A stretch of DNA of 64,000 nucleotides from positions 2,335,335 to 2,399,334 of the forward strand of contig CAWUHX010000003.1 of assembly GCA_963922205.1 (NCBI GenBank). The letters run 5' to 3'. This DNA is from Romanomermis culicivorax. Lineage: Eukaryota > Nematoda > Enoplea > Mermithida > Mermithidae. The position numbers and the translations under genes were made by a program. Shown in pieces: positions 44,290 through 55,541 of this stretch. Every line of letters begins with the position of its first letter. The stretch's first letter is position 1. The notes below the pieces were generated by a model, which was given only the letters and a program-made list of their open reading frames with translations, was not told where the DNA came from and did no database searches.

Positions 44290-44670
44290 ATAAAGTGGTG
44301 GACTAGTTCATTAGAAAATGCCCCAATGGGGCAGAAAAAAAGAATATACTTGCTTGGATAGATGCCAGGCCAGAAAAAGAGGCGGACTAGATTTTTGAGA
44401 ACGTGGGCCAAAGTTTGAAAAAATTTACTTTTGTTATATTGGATTTCCATTCTTTCTAAAAAGAAATTTTCCATGTCTGTGACAAAGTATATTCTGCAGC
44501 TGAGTGCATCAACATACTTTCCAATCGAACATGTGCATCTCCGAAATTCTGAGGAGGTTACACCGATGGACCTTGGTTTTTTATCGTTTTTTGAGACAAA
44601 AAATTCAAAAAAAGCTGACCAAAAATTTTTGTCGAAACAAATTTTCCAGTTTCAAAACGCTTAGGTAGTT
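44290..44670. repeat. Interspersed repeat with AAAATGCCCCAATGGGGCAG palindrome, copy 3
   Basis: Holds the clearest version of the palindrome TGCCCCAATGGGGCA (about 44318), then AGGCGGACTAGATTTTTGAG and TTTTCCATGTCTGTGACA. It is the inverse of 42000-42440. A further diverged repeat pair (40435-40580 and 44890-45250, with GATAATCTCGACC-type words) flanks this region. Confidence 0.55.
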
Positions 44671-45479
44671 TGTACCCCCCATGTCCTCCCTGAATTTCAC
44701 CCCTCCCTGTCGCTCCCGTCCTGCTTTCAAAAAAGTCCTGCTGTTGCTGTGGGACTGCGAGTATAGTGGGGAAGAACCGGGTATTTCACCCCTAATATCG
44801 GCATGGCTGAACCAGGGGAGCTTCTTTGTATGATTTACCCTGTTCTCCCATTTGCAGATGGGTGCCCAATGACTGTAACCAAGATCCAATTGAACTAAAG
44901 GGGTCTAAGCTCGAGCTCAAGATAATCTCGACCAAAAAGGCGACCCGGTTTGATCTGAAGTTCGGTATAATTTGAATGTCATCAGGATTATAACGAGCTC
45001 AATGTCGAGGTTATCCCCAGCTTGAGCTGTCCGATTGCACTAACATTTTCGCATAATTTTCTTATCTCTAAAGAAAATAAATATAAAAATGTCTGCAATT
45101 CCCAAACTCGAACTCAAGTCTCAGTATTAGTTAATCCTGAAGTGAGTATGGTTTGTGCACTGGAAGAAAATAATTTGGACATTGTGATTAGCTTAAACTC
45201 AGGATCATCAATTCAATCCCGATGTTGAGATTATCCTCATGTTGGCTTAGTGCAATCAACCTCAAGTTTCTTTATAATTCTGAAAATGACTATAATATGC
45301 CGCCCTCAACATTTTTCAGCTAGTGTGAGAGGCAGGAGTTCTGAATCGGTCGGGAATTAGAATGCTATGAGTTTACCATTTCTTTACATTTGAAGTCCTG
45401 TGCATAGAATTTTCACATAGAAAAATGTTACTGTGGTTGATGCCAGGGGAAAGATAAAATGCACGATGCTGCAGAATAT

Positions 45480-45660
45480 ACTTTTTCACAGACATAGGAA
45501 ATTTTTTTTAGAAAGAATGAAAATCCGATATAGCTAAAGTGAATTTTTTTCATCTCTAACCCAAGTTCTCAAAAATCTAGTCCGCCTCTTTTTCTAGCTT
45601 GGCATCTATCCAAGCAAGTATATTCTTTTTTCTGCCCCATCGGGGCATTTTCTTATAAAC
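45480..45660. repeat. Same interspersed repeat, inverted copy 4
   Basis: CACAGACATAGGAAATTTTT, AAAATCTAGTCCGCCTCTTT and GGGGCATTTTCTTATAAACT match the inverse of copy 3. Confidence 0.55.
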
Positions 45661-45734
45661 TAGTCTATTATATTTCTCCTTTGTTCATTTTGCTGGAAGT
45701 CGATAATTTGACAAAGTTCTGAAGGGTAGTCATA

Positions 45735-46030
45735 ATGTCTGCAGACGGCTGAGTTTCACTTGCGGACAGCTGCATCGCACTTATGAACGTCTGGGTCCTG
45801 CTGGGTCTCAGTTGTAAATGGATGCATCTCACTTGTGGAAGGCAGTGTTCCACTTGTGGGCTGTAGAATCTCACCTGTGGATGGCTGCGTCTCTTTGTGC
45901 CACACTTTCAGGCAACTGCGTTTCACTTCCGAATGACTCTATGTTGTTTGCAGACGACTGTGTTTCACCCGCGAAGGGCAGAAGGCTGGTTTCACTTGCG
46001 GATGGTTGCACAGCCCAACTAGGCGGAGCT
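45735..46030. repeat. Degenerate tandem repeat, unit about 21 bp
   Basis: Units of the form TCACTTGTGGATGGCTGCGTC repeat about a dozen times with many changes. The inverse occurs at 17628-17715. Confidence 0.65.
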
Positions 46031-46146
46031 CTGATGGTCGACCTAGGTGGAGCTCCGACACTCTGACTAGGCCGGTGGCTCGAATGATCTGGTGGTGGAA
46101 ATGACCCGATGGTAGGGGTTAACCAGTGGCACGAAGGGGTGTAGCC

Positions 46147-47820
46147 AATTAGGCTATTTCATATGCGCTTTAGCCATGTGCGCCGATCCAAATGCGCCAC
46201 ATGTCATATGCGCCATTGTCATATGTGCCATTAGCAAATGCGCCGTGTGTCGAATGCGCCATTCGCAAATGCATATTGTTCATTTGCGCCATAATTCTAA
46301 TTGGACACTGAAAACATTGTATCAAATGAGAAATGTAGTCATTCTCGAAGATCACACAAACTAGACAAAAACAAAATTGTAAATTATGCTACAGTCATAC
46401 AGGACCACACAGATAGTCACGTAGCCACAGAGTTGTAAATTATCAGAGTGCAAATATTTCGCATTTGGAACTTCAGAAGTTTTTCGTATTTTCGTGTTTT
46501 TGCATTTCACGCCACATTTTTGTATTAAAATAATACGAGATTTCTGAGCCTTTTCATCGATTTTTTTGACATGCAAAAAGTGGTTTTGTCTATCGATCAA
46601 CTACCATTTTTCGAGAAAAGGAGATATGGTGATGTGTAAAGAAAGACTGCTCTGGTAGAGATATCTCTTTTTGCAAGCCTAAAAATTATGTAAGTCATGA
46701 ATTTTTAGGCTGCCTTTTTACAACAATCAACAACGAAAATCCACAGGAGCGAGGCATCCATAACCATGTTCTAAACCCAGATAAGATTAGAGTCATCAAA
46801 TCTATTTCTGAAATGAAGCAAAAATCAAAGTATGAAACTGTTTCCATCCCACGGATTTATACGGAAATGGGTACACAAAATTGATTTTATGAAATCCGAA
46901 AATGAATTTCATAAATTTAGCTTATTCAACTGCAGTAATAATGGTTTAATGAGTAACGTTTGAGACAGGAAGTACCATTTATGGATTTGTAAATTCAATA
47001 CAGTAAACTTCATCTGTTACATTTGATTCAACAAAAGTATAGTGTCACACATAATTTCAGTCTTAAAAGACATCCAAGACCATGTGTTCCAGAGCAGATG
47101 GAAATAAATTCAAATTATCCCACAGGAATTGATGATAAATTCTCTTCTAAGAACATACATATACACGTTGTTAACTGTCGAAATGATACACACAAGCTAC
47201 AGTATGATCGGAGTGATATTAATGTTATTGATTTTATGACCGGCATAGCTCATAATTTGGCTGATCCGTTGGCGTATTAAATACTGTAACTATACATTTG
47301 ATCTTGCTTATTTTTACCTTCAAACTCAAGTGGTAAGATCTGGAGTAAATGTTTACTTTTGCTGCTTCTGAACAAATTCGAATTATGAAGGTACTAGTCA
47401 CAGGATTATATATCTACTCATAGAATCACGATCAGATCATAGAATCATTTGCAGTAGATAAACTATAATATAAATTCACTACATAAGTTGAGAGAAATAA
47501 ACACCGCAAAAATTTTCATATTGGAAAAGTTCTGTACAAAAAAATGCTTCGTAAACAATTTCTGGAGACAATAGTCATCTTCCTCACTTTTAATATTACT
47601 GATGCATCCATTGCCTTTTCTATGATGAATGAAACACATGGGCAGCGCAATTGCAAAAAGCGCAATTGCAATTGGCCATTATACACATGGCACAAATGCA
47701 TAGGGCACATAACAGTCGGCGCATATAAAAATAGCGCTCTTGAAAATCGGCGCAATTGGCCAGGGCGCAAATGGGAAAGCGCAATTGAAATTGGCGCATT
47801 TGGCTACAAACCGGCACAAA
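46147..47820. mobile_element. Element with inverted termini built of ATATGCGCCATT-type units
   Basis: The left end (46147-46290) strings together TCATATGCGCC, CAAATGCGCC and similar words. The right end (47640-47820) has the inverse, GGCGCATTTG, GGCGCAATTGG and GGCACAAATG. TGTAGCCAATTAGGC at 46140 mirrors GGCGCATTTGGCTACA at 47803. As in the element at 8535-9905, short tandem units form the inverted ends. About 1.3 kb lies between, including the exon-like frame at 47061-47280. Confidence 0.55.
47061..47280 (+). CDS. Exon-like ORF of unknown function inside the GCGCC-ended element
   Basis: A good acceptor (ATAATTTCAG) precedes an open frame of about 73 codons to TAA 47278-47280. It reads LKRHPRPCVPEQMEINSNYP, then HVVNCRNDTHKLQYDRSDIN and a hydrophobic end. 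Its phase does not fit the coiled-coil gene, in whose intron it lies, so it would belong to another gene or to the mobile element. A second frame at 47544 starts with a signal-peptide-like MLRKQFLETIVIFLTFN but soon enters repeat sequence. Neither is recognised. Confidence 0.3.
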
Positions 47821-47999
47821 TGATCCGGTGACGGAAAAAACCCGGTGGCGGAGATGTAGGTGACGGAAATGACCCGGTGGCAGAGGTTTCGGTGGCGGAA
47901 ATGAGTCGGTTGTGGAAATAGCCCGTTAACCACATGCACCTCGTACAACTCTCTACGACTTTATGCATGCAGACATGTTGGCATGAATCATGCTTAAAA

Positions 48000-48452
48000 A
48001 ACATACAAGCAAAAAATTGTATGCAAAATATTATGTTTTTGAAGCCATGAACCTTATGCAACAAAATTATGGAATTTTGGTGGTTTTCGGGACTTTGAAC
48101 CATAGTATAAATGGATGGAGGCCGTATTTTCAAAAAAGGAAAAAGTGTAATCTGAGGGACACCGGGTAAATGCATGGAGCGAAGTATCGAGCTCGTGGAT
48201 GCTACACCCAATGTGGGGCATGCTGGAACTAAAAGCCCCTAAAAGGCCATACTTTGCATGTTTTTGGGGCATCACCGAATACCATTTGCAGATAGAGGTC
48301 AAATGACCACATGCATCCCATAGTTTGTCCCTAAGCCCGAAATTATGAAAAACTTCCACGGTTATACCACTTACCGTTTTGGCTTTAGAGGGGGAACGCG
48401 AACTTGGGGGTCCAAGTATATTATAGGTTGACGCTATCGCGCCACCTATGAT
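48000..48452. repeat. TATCATAGGTGGCGCGA family, inverted copy abutting exon 5
   Basis: It is the inverse of 42661-43130, ending with TATCGCGCCACCTATGATGA. Only about 13 bases separate this end from the splice acceptor of coiled-coil exon 5, so the branch-point region of that intron must lie inside the repeat. Confidence 0.7.
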
Positions 48453-48465
48453 GACATTTTTTTAG

Positions 48466-48663
48466 TATTCGATATATCGACCGCCCAATCTTTCACGGAA
48501 TGCATATCGCATGGAAAAACTCGACATTGAATTAAATCGTTTGAGCAACGCCAAAAAGTATGTCGGTACGGAGAAAGGTAACGTTGAAGGCATTTTGCGA
48601 TTACGGTGCCAGGGACCGGAAAAATTAAAAAATTTAGAAATACGTCAAATGGCTCAAAATCAG
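48466..48663 (+). CDS. Coiled-coil protein, exon 5
   Basis: Acceptor ATTTTTTTAG, phase 0 at both ends (donor CAG|GTGAGA). It encodes YSIYRPPNLSRNAYRMEKLD, LNRLSNAKKYVGTEKGNVEG and LKNLEIRQMAQNQ, a helical segment with a likely turn at RPPN. The acceptor's own pyrimidine tract is unique sequence, but the bases just upstream belong to a transposon end. Confidence 0.75.
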
Positions 48664-48903
48664 GTGAGAAGTGTTGCATGTGCTTTTTTCATTTTCTTTC
48701 GTGACATGACCGTTGTTTATTTTTTATTTTTGACTGTTTCTTGTTCTACTGTTCTGTTTTGATTGGTTCTTCCAATGTTCGTTTTGCATCTTTCTCTCCT
48801 CACTGCTTTATCCACTCAACATCGTATTTTTTGCTTCATTTTCTTGTACCTCTCCTATTTCTTTCTTTTCTTGAATTATTTTCATTTTGATGTTTATCGG
48901 CAG

Positions 48904-49128
48904 CTTTTCACTGTCAAACCTAAAGCACCAGACGTTTCGGATATGGAAAAAGGTTTAGAGCGATTGCGCAACGTTTTGCATCGCCACGGTTATGAAAACG
49001 ACGGTATTAGAGGAATGATTACCAAGAAAAACGTGATGTTTGCCGACCAACAGCTCGACTTAAAATTCCTTTTAGAAAAGACGACAAAGATATTAAACAT
49101 GCTTCTACAGAAAAAAAGAAAGCTCAGG
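48904..49128 (+). CDS. Coiled-coil protein, exon 6
   Basis: Acceptor ATCGGCAG, phase 0; the intron before it is 240 bases and T-rich. It encodes LFTVKPKAPDVSDMEKGLER, then LRNVLHRHGYENDGIRGMIT and a basic helical end (ILNMLLQKKRKLR). Donor AGG|GTCAGT, phase 0. Confidence 0.8.
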
Positions 49129-49205
49129 GTCAGTTAACAACATTTCCCCATAAACAAGAATTTGTTTCTGTTGGGACGATCACCGATTTTTCCAACTTTT
49201 TTTAG

Positions 49206-49520
49206 GAAGAATTGGACATTTGTCTAGAAAAATTGAAACGCTTGCTCGATCAAGACGACGATGACCAATTTTCCTTGGAAATAGGCCTATCTCGCGTCGC
49301 TGAATTGAAAGATCAGCTGCGATCTTTGGAAAGAAAATTGCACGATTTCCGTAAACGAATTTCGCTTTTGAAACGAAAATCTACAGAATTGAAAGCCGAA
49401 CTGGTAATATTGGTCGAAAGTTTGGATCGTAAAAAAGCAATCAACGTTCAATTGGGAAATTTGGTTCAAGATATGGAAAAAGATGCTGAAACGCGGGAAA
49501 TAAGAAAGAAAGAAGAAGAG
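49206..49520 (+). CDS. Coiled-coil protein, exon 7
   Basis: Acceptor TTTTTTTAG after a 77-base intron; phase 0. The 105 residues are a strong coiled coil: EELDICLEKLKRLLDQDDDD, ELKDQLRSLERKLHDFRKRI, then VILVESLDRKKAINVQLGNL. Donor GAG|GTTAGC is weaker than the others. The intron that follows (49521-50796) holds one MITE and otherwise nothing recognisable. Confidence 0.8.
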
Positions 49521-49553
49521 GTTAGCGACATATCCATGTTGTCCTTTTTACAT

Positions 49554-49784
49554 TATAGTCCATTCATTTTTAAATGAGCCTCGGAATGTGAAAGAATCCA
49601 AAGAAATCCGTAGGTAGGTGATTGATGAACATGCATCGTAAGCGGAAATTTTATTCTCTCAAGTTAATGTCTTACCTGCTACACTCAATCCGCGAAAAAA
49701 TTCTGCCGTGTGTACTGGTTGTTTATTATTTGCATGAGCATCTTTTTTTTGTTTGGAGGCTCATTATGGAAAATGGACTATATA
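49554..49784. mobile_element. MITE-like element, CTATAGTCCATT family, copy in intron 7
   Basis: It runs from TATAGTCCATTCATTTTTAA to AAAATGGACTATA, a clear inverted pair. Internally it has GGTTGTTTATTATTTGCATG and GGAGGCTCATTA as in the other copies. Confidence 0.8.
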
Positions 49785-50796
49785 GCAATCGAAGTAGACG
49801 TGCTTTTGAAGCGCTAGTGAGACCTCATGGGGTACGTGGTATCCGTACCCCACAGAATGAGCGATAGGATGCATTGCTCAGTGCAGCTGCTTGATGTTCG
49901 CACCACCACGCTTATCTGACCAAGATCAAGATGAGCGAAAAAATATTCAATTTTGAACGAAGTAGCTTGGAAAGTCTCGAATTTTTTGGTCAAATTATGG
50001 TCTTTTGGGGCTTAATTTTTTAAAAATATTTAATGGTTTTTGAGACCAAAATTGTTACTGTGAATCAATCACGATACCCTCAGTGAAATGAGCATCCAAT
50101 AGAGATATGACGATATCAGGTGGATATGAAGAAACTATGTTTTTTCTTCTACAAGAGCAATATATGCAGTCTTTCTAATTCGGAACAAGAATCAGACATT
50201 CCACATTCGATTTTAGAATTTTGCTGTTCGCCTAATTTTTTGCTATTTGTGTTCTCGAAAAGGTGTCAATCAGTTCCGCATAATATCAATTTAGATTACA
50301 GAGTTGCGGTACTTCTATTCGCGTGATAAACTATCCCTGATTCAATGGATTACTGCAAAAATGTAACTAACTCACTCTTGATTGCTGTTCACTCCGACTT
50401 TGGTTTGCTGAAACTGTGTAAGATATATTATGTGAATCATTTCGGATATCTTTTAATGTTTTGACATCGATACTCAAATTTCCACAAAACGTCGATACAA
50501 TCAATCATAAGATATTTTTCCAGTTGCATGCTTTGCTTTTCTTCGAGCATTACTGTGACTGACATCGGGCATAAGCAAACGTTCGATTGATCGTCACATT
50601 TGTGCAAATTTCAGTTTAGACAGGGCCTAAGGTCCAAAATAATTCCAAAGTCGAAATAATATCTAGAATTCTGAAATTTATACGCGAAGGTTTTCTTCTT
50701 TAAACCAATATTAAAAGTATAAAATGAATATCCCCTTTACTATCTACAGTGATCCTTTGAATTTACAACAGTGGAAAACTTTTCATAACGCTTCAG

Positions 50797-51129
50797 GAAG
50801 ATCATACCCTCGTCAAATCGCGCAAAAACGATCAAGACGATATGAAAGTCATCAAAGAAGCAATTCAAATTCTAGAAGAATTAGATGCTACCCGTCTGCC
50901 GCCGGCTTGGCTGTCAAATCAAGTGGATCGGATTGTCGCCGAGGGACAACGGCGAATCGCAGAGGAAGGTTTGAAACCGGACCAAGTTCAACGGTCGGCC
51001 ATTAAAATGATCGAACACAAGCGAATGACTTCAAGGGAAGTGGAAACAGAAAAAACCCTTGAAACTGACGGGCCGCTGATCGGCAAAAATTCAAACGCTA
51101 AAAAATCGCCGACGGTTCATCGTGGTTGA
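50797..51129 (+). CDS. Coiled-coil protein, exon 8 (C-terminus)
   Basis: Acceptor AACGCTTCAG, phase 0; ends at TGA 51127-51129. It encodes EDHTLVKSRKNDQDDMKVIK, EAIQILEELDATRLPPAWLS and VAEGQRRIAEEGLKPDQVQR, then a Lys/Thr/Glu-rich tail ending in SPTVHRG. The LPPAWL stretch is a likely break between helices. With exons 1-7 the protein totals about 674 residues. No domain was recognised. Confidence 0.8.
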   Translation, partial: EDHTLVKSRKNDQDDMKVIKEAIQILEELDATRLPPAWLSNQVDRIVAEGQRRIAEEGLKPDQVQRSAIKMIEHKRMTSREVETEKTLETDGPLIGKNSNAKKSPTVHRG

Positions 51130-51861
51130 TCAGGAAATGCGTGTTACTACCCTACTCATATTTTAACTCCGTTTCGATTGGTTAAACATTCCTGTTTTAC
51201 TAACTTCCTGTCTTAAGGCTGCAAGTTAAAAAATTAAAATGTTTACAACCACAGCGTGACAGCTCTAACTTTCATCCGTCCGAGAACCTATCTAATGCTA
51301 AGCCAAGGGACAATCCATACTTTCTGTAATGTCATCACGGGCTTGCCGCACTTATTCTGATAAAATTAGTAGATTCAAGTACTTTTTTAGCTTTCTCACA
51401 TCAACCTGAAACTTCATAAAATTTCGGCGAAGCTATCATTCCATCTTCGATTGGTATTGAATAAGAACCGTCACTGTTTTTGTCAAATTCTATTGAACTG
51501 AAATGTTTAGTCTGTGTGCATGCGTGCGTATGAGGAAGAATTTCCCTGAAATTCAAACACGTTCCACATTTTGTGTTTTCATCATGGGGCTATTTTGTGT
51601 TTTCATAATGGGGCTATGGTGCATGACGCACTTAAACTTCGTTTTCTAAATAGCGGAACTCTTATTGGCAGTGAGAAACTCTTTTCATAAATAGGATTCT
51701 TTGAGGAGTTTTCTGCAGATTCTCTGAGGCCTCAGCAATGATTTTTCGGCCTTTAATAATTCTATGGCTGTCAAAACTCTCGCTGCATCTATCATTTCAG
51801 AATCGATGGACTATAGAATCGCATGCTTTCTCGAAAACGTAGCTAAACACGGCACTCTGTG
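51130..51861. other. 3' flank of the coiled-coil gene, no gene seen
   Basis: Probable 3' untranslated and intergenic sequence. TTGTGTTTTCATCATGGGGC and TTTGTGTTTTCATAATGGGG form a 31-base direct duplication at about 51570-51615. Bases 51775-51820 resemble the end of the ATTTGAAATGATTGATGC MITE family. Confidence 0.45.
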
Positions 51862-52439
51862 TAAAGGCCGATGTATAGTCGTCCCGATCCTTAAAAAATG
51901 GCCTTTCCTGAGTCAGGAAAGCTCGTTCCCTAAATTTTCGATCCTGACGCAATCCGTAATCCTGAAATCAGGATCGGGATAGCGTTCCCGATCTGATAAG
52001 GAAAGGTATTCCCAATGTCTTCCTGATCGGGAAAGGATCAGCTTTCCCGACGTCGGGAACAAAGTACAAGCCTTCCGTACTTTTTAACGATCAGGAAAGC
52101 TACACGCTGCAGTAAATACTCATCAAATGCAAAACGGCTTTAGCCTGCGCATAATCCTAGTTACATTTTCCGGTAACTGGAATGTAAAATGAAGTAAAAT
52201 TAGCAAAAACTAAGAATTCGTTACCAGATAAGATAGAGTAGTCAGCTAAGAAATAGTTTTTTCAAGTTTTTCGGTGAAATATGCGCACTTACTTTGCTTT
52301 ATACTTTGCAACTATAGCGCGTTGTAATACTGTAGTCATGTTTGTTTGCAACAAAACGGCAGATTTGCGGCTTTTGCTGATTGATTCCAGCATTTTTATT
52401 TATTAAAAAATTAACTTTCTAAAAAATTGATTAATTTTA

Positions 52440-53056
52440 ATGTCAAACTTTGTTAATTAAAAAAAATTTAGAATGAAAATATTTAAAATTTAAAATTAAA
52501 AAAATTAAAGCTTAAAAATAGCAAATTTCAACATTTTAAATTGAAAACTTTTTAAATTAAAAAATTTAAAATTCAAAATTTTAAAATTCAAAAATTTAAA
52601 ATTCAAAAGTTTAAAATTCAAAAGTTTAAAATTCAAAAGTTTAAAATTAAAAAAATTAAAATTAAAAAATTTAAGATTAAAAAATTTGAAATTAAAAAAT
52701 TTAAGATTAAAAAATTTAAAATTGAAAAATTTAAGATTAAACAATTTAAAATTAAAGAATTTAAAATCAAAAAATTTAAAATTAAAAAATTTAAAATTAA
52801 AAAATTTAAGATTAAAAAATTTAAGATTAAAACATTTAAAACTAAAAATTTAAAATTAAAAAATATAAAATTGAAAAATTGAAAATTGAAAAATTTAAAA
52901 TTTAAAATTTAAAAATTTAAAATTGAAAAATCTAAAATTTAAAAATTTAAAACTAAAAAATTTTAATATTTCAAATAAACAAATTTTAAGAAAATTAAAA
53001 ATTCAAAACTTAAAATTTTAAAATTTTCAATTAAAAAATTTAAAAATTTAAAATTA
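52440..53056. repeat. AT-rich minisatellite, unit about 14-15 bp
   Basis: About forty degenerate units of the form AAAATTTAAAATTAA follow one another. The minus strand reads as repeated Phe-Asn-Phe-Lys, a by-product. It is almost free of G and C. Confidence 0.85.
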
Positions 53057-53074
53057 ATCAAGGGGGAATCAAAA

Positions 53075-55541
53075 CACTGTTGCCAGGTGGTTCAACAAAG
53101 TTTCTACTGAAACTACATCTCATTTAACTGAAATTCTACTGCAATTCTACTAACTCAGAAAAATTCTACCCAAATTCTACTGGCACTCGAGAACATTGAA
53201 AATAGCTTGAATGTAAATGAAAAACACTGATAAATCATCAAAAACATATAAACTATATCAAACGTTTATTTGATCAACAACCGTGACAAAAAGTTTGCTT
53301 GAACAACGATCTTTTTTTTACGCTTCCCATTATTTTCTTGTTGTGAACTCGAAGATGAATCAGAAGTGACATAAACTTCTGAAGACGCCATCGTGTAAAT
53401 AACATATAATGCATAAGATCTATGCAGTAGAGAATATTGATGATAAGAAACTTGAAACAACCACTTTGCGAGAAGTTGAAGAGAAGTTTTTCCATATTTT
53501 GAAAAACCATAATTGATTTTTTTCTATGTTTTCTGCTATAATTTACACTGCGAAATTATCGTTTTAGAGTTGAAGCTGGTGTACCCCTTCAAGTTAGTTA
53601 TTTTGATGCAATTTTAGGAGAAAGAATATTTAAAATTACAGCAGCGTGTTTTTACCCAATCACTTTTCCCATAAGTGGTGCAATGGAGAATCACACTGTT
53701 AGTCACTCCAAACACCAAGGTTTGAAACCCTTTCTGTGGTTTAATTCTTCTTGTTAAAGCGTCCAACAACCTTGAATTTGTATAAATTTGCATATCAATT
53801 GAAAAGAAGCATATTTACATAAAGTAAAATCCTGCCCATTTAATGATAGTTTCCTATTGTCATCTCAAAAACTGCAACTTTTATGTGTTATAAAGGGTAG
53901 AACCATGGTTGGCAAAGTGGCTTTTTTGGGTTTTTGATTTTTTGGTTTGTTTTGGGTTTTCTGAATTTAAAAACCAGCAAATTTTGGGTTTTTGGGCATT
54001 CGTTAAAATCAGTTTTTCGAATTTTTCAAAATTTTTTCGTAAACTTGAATTATAAAGTGTATCAATGATTTATCTGATTTGAGAAAATCGTTTTAGGCTG
54101 TTTGAAAGTTGTTTCTCCCAAAAAAGTTTCACTTTTGAGAACTAAATTCTCAGCGGATGACGTCACAAGCAAAAATTGCCTTCGATTTTTCGCATTTATA
54201 TCAGTATAATTTTGATCGCATTTGATTAACTTTTATGTAACCATGATATAAATCTTGATAGTGTTTTAAAATTATTACAAAATGAAACCCATATTAAACC
54301 CAAAAAACCCTTAATAAACCCAAAAAAAACCCAGAAAAAACCATTAAACCCAAAAAACACCAAGCCAAAATTTTGAAAAATGGGTTTTTCCATCCCTGGG
54401 TAGAACATTCTATACCTAAAGCAAGCAAATAACGTTAATAATGATATGAACTTGTGAAATGCATGACTTCAACGCATATGAAAAGTTATGAAAAAAAGTT
54501 GGCTTGTAAAATTATGAAATGGCTTGTAAAATTTTGGACCTACAAGCCAACTGGCTAGAGGTCGAAGAATGAAAAAAGCCTGCCTTTGACGTAATATGTT
54601 TTTCTGCTAGTAAAACTTTGAGGAACATTTTTCTGAAATGCCGAAAATATTTTGGCCCGGGTTCTCATGTTGAAAATGTTGATGAGGGAAAAAATGGTAT
54701 CTAGAATTGGAGCAAAATAAATGCCCATTTGACATTGGACAACACTATACTGCACTGGTTAGCAGTGTTGCCAGGTCGAAAAAAACTAATTATACTAGAT
54801 CTCAGAACTGAGAGGCGAAACCTACACTAAAATCGAAGAAAAATCAACCAAAATGGAGACTGGAGAGACGGTGAAGAGTGAGATAGTTAGCACTTTGATT
54901 AAAAATTTACTCTTTACTCCTTAGGTTCATCTCTATCATGACGAAGTTCAAGTCGATAGCTCGAAAATTGAACGAAAAAAAGTCTTTCACTAAACATCAA
55001 AACTCGGCTATTTCTGCCTAGTATGCACCGAATCTAGTGTAGACAGATCACACTAAACTGGCAACAGTACTTTTCTCTGCCTAAAATGCACTAAATCAGT
55101 GTAGATAGAATACACTAAACTGGCAACACTGAAACGTATCCTTCCAGTGTTTGGTGAATTCGACGGATGAAACGCCAAACTTCGCTCGACTAAAAAAATC
55201 ACGTGGTCTCAGTGTGTTATACGTATATAGCATAGGCTTAGGCGCTGGATAATTAATACTTTTCAGTTTTTAAAGTTAAATTAAACTTTCTAATCATAAT
55301 CAACGCTCATTACAGTAACATAAACTGAGTCAAATTAGTTATAGTAAATTTCTACTGAATTATACTGAGAAACAGATAATTCTACTGAATTCTACTGGAA
55401 AATTGGCATTTTACTGACTACTACTGCAATACAACAAATTCTACTGCAAATTCTACTGTGAATGGCATTCTACTGCCACTGCCACTGTTGAGTAAAAATT
55501 CTACTGAAAACAGTAGAATTCTACTGCACCTGGCAACAGTG
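53075..55541. mobile_element. hAT-like element with 8-bp target duplication
   Basis: CACTGTTGCCAGGTG at the left and its exact inverse CACCTGGCAACAGTG at the right are flanked by AATCAAAA on both sides (53067-53074 and 55542-55549). The 8-bp duplication points to a hAT-class insertion. Both subterminal regions repeat TTCTACTG-type words (53097-53185 and 55345-55525). It is 2,467 bp without a transposase-like frame, so it is non-autonomous. Confidence 0.8.
54763..55131. repeat. Smaller inverted-repeat unit with CAGTGTTGCCAG termini
   Basis: CAGTGTTGCCAGGT at the left and ACTGGCAACACTG at the right are inverted. The inner words CACTAAA...CTGGCAACA recur at about 55050. No target duplication was found. 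It may be another nested element related to the surrounding one. Confidence 0.55.

Noticed and set aside
52505..52744. Minus-strand ORF of Phe-Asn-Phe-Lys repeats
   Set aside because: Translation of the AT-rich minisatellite.
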